Assembly: GCA_017307505.1 (NCBI GenBank)
Contig: JAFKEE010000025.1
Span: 124,001-188,000 of the forward strand
From: Acidobacteriota bacterium
Lineage (GTDB): Bacteria > Acidobacteriota > Terriglobia > Bryobacterales > Bryobacteraceae
DNA: 64,000 nucleotides
Reading direction: 5' to 3'
Shown in pieces: positions 7,846 through 15,884 of the stretch. Under the pieces are notes generated by a model that saw only the letters and a list, made by a program, of their open reading frames with translations, was not told where the DNA came from and searched no databases. Position 1 is the stretch's first letter. Each line of letters starts with the position of its first letter. The position numbers were made by a program, and so were the translations under genes.

Positions 7846-8388
7846 TCAACTGGATTTCGGCGGATGGGACATCGCGTGCGAGTGGGTATGCCACCCTGTG
7901 CGGTGCTTATGCTCCTCCAGCGCGTTATAGAGGATGGGGCAGATCCACGCATTGCGGACCACGGACGACATCCGGCTGCCTAACGTGGACCCATGCCCAT
8001 CGACGTGCGGGAAGTTGCGGCAGGCGTCGGGGCGGGCTTCGTAAATCAGGCAGAGGTTGCCGTCGAGGAACACGCAGGCTTCGTTTTCCTGACGGAGCAG
8101 GAGCCGGTGATCGGCGGGATCCTCTTCCACGTACTCATGCAGGTCGGTCTCCACGGAATCGTGCAGGAACCCGGCGATGCGTGAGATTTCCAGGTCGTTC
8201 ACGTTGACGCGTGTCTGGCGGCAACAGTTGGCGCAGGCCTGGCAATCGATGTGATGTTCGATTTCGACGGCGACGTCGTAGAAAGCCTGGTCAGGGACGT
8301 GGTGATGGCGCAGGAAGCGGCGAAACTCTGTGTTCTCGCTCTCCTTCGCGTCAGCCAGACTCCGGATTTGCACCAGGTCGGTGACCAA
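7846..8388 (-). CDS. YkgJ family cysteine-cluster protein
   Basis: This 180-residue protein has the zinc- or iron-cluster cysteine pattern of the YkgJ/CxxCxxCC family: CQACANCC at about 49-56, then CVFLDGNLC and CRNF further on, and a last Cys in WICPILY. The protein is His-rich near its C-terminus. Members of this family are thought to bind a metal cluster, and their role is not established. The start is a TTG at 8388 giving MVTDLVQIRSL, an N-terminus I associate with this family. There is no clear SD nearby. It lies 16 nt after the methyltransferase gene and is the last member of the tightly spaced pyrE operon. Confidence 0.82.
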   Translation of the reverse strand: MVTDLVQIRSLADAKESENTEFRRFLRHHHVPDQAFYDVAVEIEHHIDCQACANCCRQTRVNVNDLEISRIAGFLHDSVETDLHEYVEEDPADHRLLLRQENEACVFLDGNLCLIYEARPDACRNFPHVDGHGSTLGSRMSSVVRNAWICPILYNALEEHKHRTGWHTHSHAMSHPPKSS

Positions 8389-8404
8389 GTTTCAGGGTAC
8401 ACCC

Positions 8405-9184
8405 TCAGGATTTGTGCGCAATGATCTCGAAATTGCTACCCATGCGCCGCAGCGGCGGGATCGTAAGAATCGCGTTGTCCGCCCAGCGAGTCAGGTGGTA
8501 CCCCGCGGCCCAGCCCGGGAACAAACCGGCCATCGGCGAGGACCCAAAATCGTAGAAGTCGCGGCGGACCTTTGGGAAGACGGGGCGGAAGAGTTCGGCC
8601 GTCCGGTCGGGGTGAAGCTCCCGCTCATCGTCCGTCTGGTAGCTTTCCATCAGCTTGGGCACGAGCAGGCGGCCCACCTTCCCGGAGAGCCGGTCCACAC
8701 TCGGGTCGAGAGAATAGAACGATCCGCGCGGCTGCAGCAGATCCTCCAACTCTTTGGGAAATCGCTCCAATGCGGGATCCGGCAGGTGGTGCAGGAAAAA
8801 GATCGCGATCACCGCGTCGAACTTCTGTCCGGCAACGGTTGCCGAGGTACCCTCCACGAACTCGACGTTGCGGATGCCCTGGCTCTCCGCGTCAGCTCGA
8901 CCTTGCCGGATGGCGGCGGGCGAGAGGTCGAGGCACGTCACATGGCCCGCATGGGGCGCCAGTAGCAACTCCGTATCGCCGATGCCACAACCAATGCTGA
9001 GCACCCGGGCTGAGCGGTGGACCCGCGTCTGGCGCAAAATGCGCCGCACCATGTTCCGCCGCAGGGCGCGCACCGCCGGGCGCGCAAAGTGCTTCTGCGC
9101 AAACCCCGAGTAAAGCTCTTCGTGGTAGCGCAGCTCGCGCTCGAGGACCTGGCGGGTGTCAGGCCCGTTTTCGTGGGCCGCCAT
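8405..9184 (-). CDS. Class I SAM-dependent methyltransferase
   Basis: This 259-residue protein has a Rossmann-like methyltransferase fold. Motif I is VLSIGCGIGDTE (around residues 60-72), followed by the acidic end of beta-2 (VTCLDLSP) and motif IV-like FDAVIAIFFLHHLPD. The C-terminal region (PMAGLFPGWAAGYHL) could sit at a membrane. The substrate cannot be told from the sequence. It resembles generic Methyltransf_11/25 enzymes, which act on quinones, lipids or sugars. It sits between two small membrane proteins and the YkgJ protein in what looks like one operon. Confidence 0.85.
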   Translation of the reverse strand: MAAHENGPDTRQVLERELRYHEELYSGFAQKHFARPAVRALRRNMVRRILRQTRVHRSARVLSIGCGIGDTELLLAPHAGHVTCLDLSPAAIRQGRADAESQGIRNVEFVEGTSATVAGQKFDAVIAIFFLHHLPDPALERFPKELEDLLQPRGSFYSLDPSVDRLSGKVGRLLVPKLMESYQTDDERELHPDRTAELFRPVFPKVRRDFYDFGSSPMAGLFPGWAAGYHLTRWADNAILTIPPLRRMGSNFEIIAHKS

Positions 9185-9192
9185 GAATGTGT

Positions 9193-9378
9193 TTAACGAT
9201 GCCCCAGGAACATCAGCCAGCCCAGGCCGAACACCGTCGCGGCAAACCAGCCAAACGATGTGAGGCCATAGCGCAGGCGTTCCTTGTCGCTCTTCTTCGT
9301 CACCACGCCCAGCACGGCGCTGGTAAACAAGGCGAAGAGCATGGTCGCTTCGAAGTGGGAGAGGTTGATCTTCGGCAT
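9193..9378 (-). CDS. Small membrane protein, two predicted helices
   Basis: This 61-residue protein starts MPKINLSHFEATMLFALF. Two hydrophobic helices are visible, at about 12-26 (TMLFALFTSAVLGVV) and 39-57 (SFGWFAATVFGLGWLMFLG), joined by a charged loop KKSDKERLR. The frame is open further upstream, but the ATG at 9378 is preceded by GGAAGGAA at good spacing. That start lies 4 nt from the stop of the preceding gene, so it is preferred. The family is unknown; tight coupling to the neighbouring membrane protein suggests the two work together. Confidence 0.7.
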   Translation of the reverse strand: MPKINLSHFEATMLFALFTSAVLGVVTKKSDKERLRYGLTSFGWFAATVFGLGWLMFLGHR

Positions 9379-9382
9379 GCTG

Positions 9383-9802
9383 CTATTCCTTCCGTCCCAC
9401 GGCGATTTCGAATGCATCGACAACGGCCAGGATGTTGAACAGGCCCGCCGCCACTAGGAACTTGGTACCGTAATCCACCGTGTGACCCGCCACATCCGGT
9501 GCGGAGTAGCCGAACATCTTCGTCAGGATGTACAGAACCCCATTGGAGAGGTCCGCCAGGAAGCCGCCGACGTAGATGATGGTGGTGAGAAGGTCGCCCG
9601 TCATCGGCTGGAACATATAACCGCGCATGGTCAGTCCCAGCAGGAACATAATGACGGAACAGCCGCAGAGGATGGCGCCGCGATAGGTCTTCTTCAGCAG
9701 GAAATGGCCGCCGCCCGGCACCAGCCAGGCGAGGGCGACAACGGGCAGCCACTTCGTGATCGGCGGCATCGCCGGGTACGGGCTCATGACCTTTTCGCTC
9801 AT
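9383..9802 (-). CDS. Small multi-helix membrane protein (DUF6677-like)
   Basis: This 139-residue protein has about three or four hydrophobic segments. It opens with the TM2-like pattern WLPVVALAWLVPGGGHFLLKKTYRGA, where a PGxGHF turn links two helices. This pattern is seen in the acidobacterial DUF6677 family; I name that family from memory and could not verify it. It ends ILAVVDAFEIAVGRKE, a DA-x-x-IA ending seen in TM2-type proteins. It lies 33 nt after the nucleoside hydrolase gene and 4 nt before the small two-helix protein. No enzymatic motif is visible. Confidence 0.75.
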   Translation of the reverse strand: MSEKVMSPYPAMPPITKWLPVVALAWLVPGGGHFLLKKTYRGAILCGCSVIMFLLGLTMRGYMFQPMTGDLLTTIIYVGGFLADLSNGVLYILTKMFGYSAPDVAGHTVDYGTKFLVAAGLFNILAVVDAFEIAVGRKE

Positions 9803-9835
9803 AGGGAGTGTCTCTACCAGCCTAACATGGCCTCT

Positions 9836-10774
9836 TCAGTGCACCGGCTGCGTGGCCAGCCAGATGAGCGCTTCCAGCACCCTTGCCCGCTGTAAGTCAT
9901 TGACAATCAAATACCTGTCGCGTCCGCCCACCGACGGCTGGAACTGCGTCATGCCCTTGTCGTCGACAGCGATGCGGCCGGGCGGCGACAACGTGAAATA
10001 GCCGGCATCGGGACGCAGGGCGGCCAGCACGGCCGTCAGATCCCAGGTCTCGCGGTCGTACGGAAACTTCATGTAGTTCTTATATCCGTCCACCACCGGA
10101 TTCTTGGCCGACCAGGCAAAATCATTGCTGATGGAACGCGCCGGAAACTTGATCGTCTTCCCAATCTCATAGCCGCTCCAAATGGTCAGCGTCGGCCAGT
10201 CGGCCACCAGTCTCTTCGCGCTGGGCACATCTTCCTTAACGTTGTACTCCGGGCCGTGGTTCGTAAAATCTCCCGCCATCAGCGAGAGCACCTTCACCTT
10301 TTTCGCTGCCAGTTCGCGGCCGCCGGGCGATTGCAGCAACTGGGCCAGGTTGGTCGAAAAACCCACCTGGATGACGACAACACTCCCATCAGGCTGCGCG
10401 CTGAGCGTCTTCTTCAACAGTTCCACCGCATCCTGCGTCTGGCTGCTGTAGGTATAGCGGCCCTCGATGGATTTACGGAGGTAATTGCCCTCTTCCCGGG
10501 TGACTCCGTTCTTCACCATGCCGATGGGAATGCCGGCTCGCCCGTAAAACGTGTTCACGGCGCTCACGAAACGCGGAGCCCAGGGATTGTCTTTGGTGAC
10601 GGTGACAGCCAGCAGGCGGATCTCGCCGCGCGACTCCAGGCTGTGGAGCATCGCCAGGGCGAGGGCGTCGTCGATGTCGTTGCCCATGTCGGTGTCGAAA
10701 ATGACCGGAATGGGCGGAGCAGCGCTCAGGCTCAGCGCTGCGGCAAGAAACAGAATGGCGAGTTTACGTTTCAT
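9836..10774 (-). CDS. Exported inosine-uridine-preferring nucleoside hydrolase
   Basis: This 312-residue protein hydrolyses the N-glycosidic bond of ribonucleosides by family. After a signal peptide (MKRKLAILFLAAALSLSAAPP) comes the calcium-binding DTDMGNDIDDALAL cluster that defines IUNH enzymes. The distal family Asp/His region is less clear (WSGYEIGK, DLTAVLAAL). The frame is open upstream, but the ATG at 10774 has a GGAG site 8 nt away and a good signal peptide. It begins 2 nt after the end of truA. A periplasmic hydrolase next to pyrE suggests nucleoside or base scavenging. Confidence 0.88.
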   Translation of the reverse strand: MKRKLAILFLAAALSLSAAPPIPVIFDTDMGNDIDDALALAMLHSLESRGEIRLLAVTVTKDNPWAPRFVSAVNTFYGRAGIPIGMVKNGVTREEGNYLRKSIEGRYTYSSQTQDAVELLKKTLSAQPDGSVVVIQVGFSTNLAQLLQSPGGRELAAKKVKVLSLMAGDFTNHGPEYNVKEDVPSAKRLVADWPTLTIWSGYEIGKTIKFPARSISNDFAWSAKNPVVDGYKNYMKFPYDRETWDLTAVLAALRPDAGYFTLSPPGRIAVDDKGMTQFQPSVGGRDRYLIVNDLQRARVLEALIWLATQPVH

Positions 10775-10776
10775 GG

Positions 10777-11520
10777 TTAATACTCCACATTCATCAGACA
10801 GAGGCCGGATGCCGGGACGGCGGGTCCCGATTTGGCCGGATAGCCGGGTTGCAGGCGGGCCAACAGATCTGCGTCTGTCACGTTGCCCTTGCCCACCTCG
10901 AGCAGCGTGCCCACAATCATGCGGACCATGTGCTTCAAAAAGCCGCTGCCGCGCACACGATACACCAGTTCGCCGCCCTCGCGCCACATCGAGGAGGCAA
11001 AGATCCGCCGGACCTTTGAGCGGCCCAGTTCGTCCTTCTCGTCGGCGGCGGCAAAGGCCGTGAAGTCGTGCTCGCCTTCCAACAGCGGGGCCGCGGCCTC
11101 GATGGCCGCTTCGTTCAGGGGATAGGGGTGGTGGAACACATACAGGCGGCGCATGGGCGGGCAGATCTCGTCCCGCCAGATCCTGTACTCGTAGGTCTTT
11201 TCTTTGGCCTGGAAACGCGGATGGAAATCGGCCGCGGCTTCCTCCACTGAAGTCACCCGGATCGAGCGGGGGAGCAGGCGGTTCACGGCGCGACGCAGAT
11301 TGTCGCAGGGAATCGGATTCACCAGGTCAAAGGCAGCCACCTGCGCGATCGCATGGACGCCGGAGTCGGTCCGGCCGCTGCCATGGACGTGGACGGGCGC
11401 GCTCTCAATGCCGGTGAGAATCTGCTCCAGGCAGCCCTGGATGGTGGGCAGCCCAGGTTGCACCTGCCAGCCGTGGAACTCCGTGCCGTCGTAGGAGACC
11501 GTGATGCGGATGCGGCGCAT
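10777..11520 (-). CDS. truA: tRNA pseudouridine(38-40) synthase TruA
   Basis: This 247-residue enzyme makes pseudouridine at positions 38-40 of the tRNA anticodon stem. The start RIRITVSYDGTEFHGWQ is typical. The catalytic Asp is in the RTDSGVHA motif at about residue 52, and the downstream FxxKHMVRMIVGTL segment (FLKHMVRMIVGTLLEVG) is the conserved C-terminal signature. The length is usual for bacterial TruA. It is packed between pyrE (7 nt upstream) and the nucleoside hydrolase (2 nt downstream). Confidence 0.97.
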   Translation of the reverse strand: MRRIRITVSYDGTEFHGWQVQPGLPTIQGCLEQILTGIESAPVHVHGSGRTDSGVHAIAQVAAFDLVNPIPCDNLRRAVNRLLPRSIRVTSVEEAAADFHPRFQAKEKTYEYRIWRDEICPPMRRLYVFHHPYPLNEAAIEAAAPLLEGEHDFTAFAAADEKDELGRSKVRRIFASSMWREGGELVYRVRGSGFLKHMVRMIVGTLLEVGKGNVTDADLLARLQPGYPAKSGPAVPASGLCLMNVEY

Positions 11521-11527
11521 GGCCGGA

Positions 11528-12121
11528 TCAGGACGGGCGCGAGCCGGGCTTCACCACCGGCAGACCCTGCTCACACAGCGGGCATTCGGCCGGATTGTAG
11601 GCAGTCACGCTCAGTGTCACCAGAGCCGCCCGCGGTACGCTGACGTCCGCCTTGCCGCCGCTGCGGTCGATAATGGAGCCCGCCGCCAGCACTTCCACAC
11701 CGGCCGCCTTCAACAGTTCCACCACTTCCAGCGTGCTGCCGCCGGTGGTGATGACATCCTCGATGACCACCGCCCGCTCTCCGGGCTGGAGGGAGAATCC
11801 TCTGCGGAGGGTCATCTTTCGATCTGTATCCCGTTCCGTGAAGATATGGCGGACGCCAAAGGCGCGCGCCACCTCGTGGCCGATCATCAACCCGCCCATC
11901 GCTGGAGATACAACAACATCCACGGAAGATGTTCCAATGAGGGCGGACAGCGCCGAGGCCAGTTCCCGGCCGCACGTCTCGGCATGATTGGGGTGTTGCA
12001 GGACCAGGGCGCACTGCAAATATTCGGGGGAGTGTAACCCACTGGTCAGCCGGAAGTGTCCTTTCAAGTACGCGCCGGTCTGGCGGAAGATGTCCAGGAG
12101 GGAGTCAGGTGAGAGTGCCAC
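11528..12121 (-). CDS. pyrE: Orotate phosphoribosyltransferase PyrE
   Basis: This 197-residue type I phosphoribosyltransferase joins orotate and PRPP to give orotidine 5'-phosphate in pyrimidine synthesis. The PRPP-binding motif is VVIEDVITTGGSTLEVVE (about residues 117-134), and the preceding PAMGGLMIGHEVARAFG segment is also typical of OPRT. The start is a GTG at 12121 with no obvious SD. The C-terminal CPLCEQGLPVVKPGSR contains a CxxC, a common variation in the OPRT tail. It is the first gene of the seven-gene minus-strand cluster running down to the YkgJ gene. Confidence 0.95.
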   Translation of the reverse strand: MALSPDSLLDIFRQTGAYLKGHFRLTSGLHSPEYLQCALVLQHPNHAETCGRELASALSALIGTSSVDVVVSPAMGGLMIGHEVARAFGVRHIFTERDTDRKMTLRRGFSLQPGERAVVIEDVITTGGSTLEVVELLKAAGVEVLAAGSIIDRSGGKADVSVPRAALVTLSVTAYNPAECPLCEQGLPVVKPGSRPS

Positions 12122-12185
12122 TTCGCGATTAGTCTAACATCCGAGCCCCCGGGCGAGGGTGATTCGTCCCACCATCGCTACAGTC

Positions 12186-12201
12186 TGTCCGAAAGCGGAC
12201 A
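12186..12201. promoter_or_regulatory. TGTCCG-AAAG-CGGACA palindrome upstream of the TolC gene
   Basis: The arms TGTCCG and CGGACA are perfect with a 4-bp centre, 152 bp upstream of the TolC start. This distance fits an upstream activator site. A TTTTGCA at about 12256-12262 resembles a sigma-54 -12 element, but the matching -24 GG is absent, so sigma-54 control is only a suggestion. Confidence 0.4.
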
Positions 12202-12352
12202 CATTTCGTCTCCGGGATGGGGCTTCCAGAGGCGTCCCTGCGCTACCATGAAGTTGATTTTGCAGGAACATCCGCCTCGTCAGCAGCGTTCTAGAGATTT
12301 GACCTAAAAACGCAATAAGCCGAGCATCCATACAAAGCAGGAAGTTCTCAAG

Positions 12353-14308
12353 ATGAATTTGATTCGACCGATTCTCGCCGTGTTCCTCTCGGCGCTCATG
12401 ATTGCACCGGCCAGCCTGGCCCAGGCTCCGCAGGCGCCGGGAACGCCCGCGCCCGCGGCCGTGAGATCCGACTTTTCGACGTTCCCGGCCGCCAAGGGCA
12501 TGTTCTTCCTCCGCGACTACAAGCAGGCCGATGTCGCACCCATCAACCTGCAGAACTCGAACCGCCTGGAAGCGCTCATCCGCGGCGGCAAGATCTATCT
12601 CGGTCTGGACGACGTCATCGCGCTCGCCCTGGAGAACAACCTGGATCTCGAGCTTCAGCGCTATACCCCACAGTTGGCGCAGGCCGATTTGCTGCGCGCC
12701 CAGGCCGGCGGTCTGTTGCGCGGTGTTCCGACAGCGGTCAGCAGCACCGCCGGCTCCGCCCAGTCGCAGGTAACCGGCGGCGCCACCGGCGGCACCTCCA
12801 CCAACACCTCCAATTCCGGCAGCGGCACTACGGCCAGCGCCGGCGGCGCGGTCATTACCCAGACCGGTACGTCCATTCCAAATCTTGACCCGTCGTTCTA
12901 CTTCTCAAGCCAGTTCGGCCACCGCTCCTCCCCGCAGTCCAATACGGTCACCACGGGCACCACGGCGTTGATTTCCGACTCCCGCTACTGGGGCACAGGC
13001 TACCAGCAGGCGTTCCTTACCGGCACGACGGTAAGCTACGGCTGGAACAACACGTGGTTCAAGTCCAACAACTACCGGAGCGACATCAACCCCGGCTGGA
13101 ACCCCAACATGACCCTGCAGATCACGCAGAACCTGCTGCAAGGCTGGGGTCTGGCGGTGAACAACCGCAACATCCGTGTGGCCAAGAACAACATCCGGCT
13201 GTCGGATCTCACCTTCAAACAGCAGGTGATGACCACCGTGGCGGGTATCGTCAATCTCTACTGGGATCTGGTGAGCTACAGCGAAGACCTCAAGGTGAAG
13301 CGCAAGGCCCTCGAAGTCGCCCAGAAGTTCTATGAAGACAACAAGAAACAGGTGGAGATCGGAACCCTGGCGCCCATCGAGATCGTCCGCGCCGAAGCCA
13401 ACGTCGCCCAGGCCCAGCAGGACCTGACGAACTCCGAGACCTCGCTGCTGCAGCAGGAGACCATCGTCAAGAGCGCTCTCAGCCGCACCGGCGTCGCCAG
13501 CCCCACCCTATCGGAAGCCCGCATCGTCCCCACCGACACCCTCATCCAGCCGACGATCGACCTGACAATCGACCTCAAGCAGCTGGTCGAGACCGCGCTG
13601 CGCGAGCGGCCCGATGTGGCGCAGACCCAGATCAACATCGAGAACACCAAAATCGGGTTGAACGGCAGCCGGAACGCATTGCTGCCCTCGCTGCAGGTAC
13701 AGGCGACCGCCACGAACAACGCCCTCGCCGGCCCGAGCAACGAAGTCCCCGCTCCGAATGGCCAGCCCGCCGTGATCCACAATGTGGATCCGTTCTTCCA
13801 GGGCGGCTACAGCACGGCTCTGTCCCAGTTGTTCCGGCGCAACTTCCCCGACTACTCCATCGCCTTCAGCCTGAACGTGCCCATTCGGAACCGTACGGCC
13901 AAGGCCGACTATGTCCGCGACACGCTCTCCCTGCGCCAGCAGGAGATCAACGCCCAGCGGCAGATCAACGACATTCGCGTGAACGTACAGAATGCGCAGA
14001 TCGCCGTGATCCAGGCCAAGGCGCGCTACGATTCAGCCGTGAAGGCACGCGTTCTGCAGCAGCAGACGCTCGACGCGGAGAACAAGAAGTATGCGCTGGG
14101 CGCCTCCACGGCGTTCCTGGTTGTCCAAACGCAGCGCGACCTGGCGCAGGCCCAAGGCAACGAAGTTTCCGCCCTGGCCGGCTACAGCCGGGCGCGGGTG
14201 CAGTTGGATCTGGCGACGGCTCAAATCCTCAGCAAGTACAAGGTGGAAGTGAACGAAGCGCGCGCGGGAAAGAGTTCGCGGCCCGTTTCGGCGCCGCAGC
14301 AGAACTAG
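12353..14308 (+). CDS. TolC family outer-membrane channel protein
   Basis: This 651-residue exported protein has the duplicated helical OEP architecture of TolC-type efflux channels. The signal peptide is residues 1-24 (ending SLAQA). The first OEP half begins at LDDVIALALENNLDLELQR (about 85) and the second runs to LDLATAQILSKYK near the end. It is longer than typical TolC (450-500 residues). A Ser/Thr/Gly-rich low-complexity insert lies at about 131-172, followed by an aromatic beta-rich part (FYFSSQFGHRSS...) that would enlarge the barrel loops. There is an AGGAAG SD before the ATG. No pump gene is adjacent, so it is an orphan channel, as TolC often is. Confidence 0.9.
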   Translation: MNLIRPILAVFLSALMIAPASLAQAPQAPGTPAPAAVRSDFSTFPAAKGMFFLRDYKQADVAPINLQNSNRLEALIRGGKIYLGLDDVIALALENNLDLELQRYTPQLAQADLLRAQAGGLLRGVPTAVSSTAGSAQSQVTGGATGGTSTNTSNSGSGTTASAGGAVITQTGTSIPNLDPSFYFSSQFGHRSSPQSNTVTTGTTALISDSRYWGTGYQQAFLTGTTVSYGWNNTWFKSNNYRSDINPGWNPNMTLQITQNLLQGWGLAVNNRNIRVAKNNIRLSDLTFKQQVMTTVAGIVNLYWDLVSYSEDLKVKRKALEVAQKFYEDNKKQVEIGTLAPIEIVRAEANVAQAQQDLTNSETSLLQQETIVKSALSRTGVASPTLSEARIVPTDTLIQPTIDLTIDLKQLVETALRERPDVAQTQINIENTKIGLNGSRNALLPSLQVQATATNNALAGPSNEVPAPNGQPAVIHNVDPFFQGGYSTALSQLFRRNFPDYSIAFSLNVPIRNRTAKADYVRDTLSLRQQEINAQRQINDIRVNVQNAQIAVIQAKARYDSAVKARVLQQQTLDAENKKYALGASTAFLVVQTQRDLAQAQGNEVSALAGYSRARVQLDLATAQILSKYKVEVNEARAGKSSRPVSAPQQN

Positions 14309-14313
14309 ACCTC

Positions 14314-14331
14314 GGCCCACCTCCTCGGGCC
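14314..14331 (+). other. Hairpin with ACCUCCUC loop after the TolC stop
   Basis: GGCCC and GGGCC form a 5-bp stem around the loop ACCTCCTC, starting 5 nt after the TolC stop codon. There is no T-run. The loop would display an anti-Shine-Dalgarno CCUCC. On its own this is weak, but a similar loop follows the TonB receptor gene. Confidence 0.3.
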
Positions 14332-14349
14332 TGTGACGGGGGCCGGTTG

Positions 14350-15675
14350 CTAGGGAGTCAGGCGATGAGCAATGACTTCCGAGCGGCTGGCCCCCGAATT
14401 CATGCAGTCCACCCTCAGTAGCAGTTCCATCCTTCGCGCCTTCCTGCCTGTCAGAATCCCCAAGCGTGCCAGTTCCGACCTCAGCAAGGGCAGGTCCGTC
14501 AGAAACTCCCCGGCGGCCTGGGTTGCGTTGGCGTTGGTGCCCGCGATCAGCAGCATGGGCCCCTTGTTGGCCAGGTTTGGGGTGAGGGCCACAATAGCAT
14601 AGGCGATGCCCGCCGACTGATTCTGGGCCGTCGGCGCATAGGACGCTTGTTCCCCTGGGCGCGGCGCCCGGTTGAGCATCACCTGCATCCCGCGGGCGGT
14701 ATCCACCCCGACATGAAAGTTCAGCCGGTCGTCGAGGAGTTCCACCCAGGGATTGGACGGAGCGCTCCCCAGCAGGATCATCGGCCGGTCCTCTTTGAAG
14801 TCATCCACCTGCATGTTGCGGGCGGAGCGAACAAAAGAGGTAACCCCCGAGCGGTCGAGCATGGTCCCAATCTTCGCCGCCGTCACCGCGCTGGCGACAC
14901 TGGTGTAAGGAACCGCGCTCAGCGGCAGCAGGCCCGGCGCCCGGGCCTTGAGATCGTAGAGCCAATCCAGACTGGAGTACTCGGCCAGCGACATCTCCTT
15001 GTGATTGAAAAACTTGTGGAGCGTGAAATTCGCGTCGGTCAGCACAATCCCGGTGTCCGCCCGGCCGGCGAAGGCTGACCAGGGCAGAACGTCGAGTCGG
15101 ACTGGAGCGGGCCCGGCCGACCGGTACCGCCAATTCTGATAGCCGAGCACAGCGCAGGACACCAACAGGACCGCCAGGGCAGCATAGAGAGCCGCATTCG
15201 ACCGGCCTGACCCTGCCGGGCGCGCCGGTACCGAAACCGGTGCGGCAACGGCCTCAGCAGCGGTTGCGGCCTCCTCCACCACCCTTTGAAACTCCGGAGC
15301 GTACGCGCCGGCCGGCAGGACAATACGAATGCCGCTGCCCGAGGGAACCCGGCTGTAATATGCCTGGAGCCGCTTTCGCACGCTGTTCGCCGATACCCGG
15401 ACAATCGCGTCCTGTCCGGTGTCGTAGGACGCATCGCGGCCAAAGATCTCAATCCCGATCGTCCGTTCCTTCAGCCGTTCGATTCCGCCGTTCAGAGCGT
15501 TCTCGACCAGGTAGGCCAACAGGGTGCGCCCGCGCTCCGATCCGGCGAATTCCGGGCTGTCCAGAACTCGCCGCAACTCCAGCAGCACTTCCGTGTTGCG
15601 CACTTCCAGATTCGAAGACCCGAGGTTCGTGGTCGCGGACAGCGGCGCCGGATCTGGGGTGGCCTTGTGTGCCAT
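14350..15675 (-). CDS. Membrane-anchored winged-helix regulator with extracytoplasmic sensor
   Basis: This 441-residue protein is organised like a one-component transmembrane regulator. Residues 31-130 form a winged-helix-like DNA-binding region (LLAYLVENALNGGIERLKERTIGIEIFGR, then SANSVRKRLQAYY). A Pro/Ala-rich linker (131-158) and one membrane helix (161-179) follow, then an extracytoplasmic domain of about 260 residues that I do not recognise (starting PVRLDVLPWSAFAG). This resembles CadC-like logic: DNA binding inside, sensing outside. The ATG at 15675 is preferred because GAGG lies 6 nt before it; a GTG at 15699 is possible. It is divergent from the large TonB receptor across a 209-bp region, which is its most likely target. 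Confidence 0.75.
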   Translation of the reverse strand: MAHKATPDPAPLSATTNLGSSNLEVRNTEVLLELRRVLDSPEFAGSERGRTLLAYLVENALNGGIERLKERTIGIEIFGRDASYDTGQDAIVRVSANSVRKRLQAYYSRVPSGSGIRIVLPAGAYAPEFQRVVEEAATAAEAVAAPVSVPARPAGSGRSNAALYAALAVLLVSCAVLGYQNWRYRSAGPAPVRLDVLPWSAFAGRADTGIVLTDANFTLHKFFNHKEMSLAEYSSLDWLYDLKARAPGLLPLSAVPYTSVASAVTAAKIGTMLDRSGVTSFVRSARNMQVDDFKEDRPMILLGSAPSNPWVELLDDRLNFHVGVDTARGMQVMLNRAPRPGEQASYAPTAQNQSAGIAYAIVALTPNLANKGPMLLIAGTNANATQAAGEFLTDLPLLRSELARLGILTGRKARRMELLLRVDCMNSGASRSEVIAHRLTP

Positions 15676-15756
15676 GTTACGCCTCAGCAATGCTAACACC
15701 TTAACCGTTTTGCATCAATTTCCAATCATCGCCATAGCCTTCAACAACGTAGCGAA

Positions 15757-15775
15757 TTGTTAACAAACCTGTTAA
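15757..15775. promoter_or_regulatory. TTGTTAACAA palindrome plus TGTTAA direct repeat, candidate operator
   Basis: In the 209-bp divergent region, TTGTTAACAA (15757-15766) is a perfect 10-bp palindrome. TGTTAA recurs 12 bp apart (15758-15763 and 15770-15775), about one helical turn. This is one of the few AT-rich stretches in the area and could be bound by the divergent winged-helix regulator. Confidence 0.45.
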
Positions 15776-15884
15776 ACCCCAACTGACAGTCCAGTAGGCG
15801 CAGAATTGACCTGCGGGCTTTTGCAACGACTGACTTGGCCCGGGTAAACATACAAGAAGGTCCACGTTCGTCAAAGGGGCAAAC

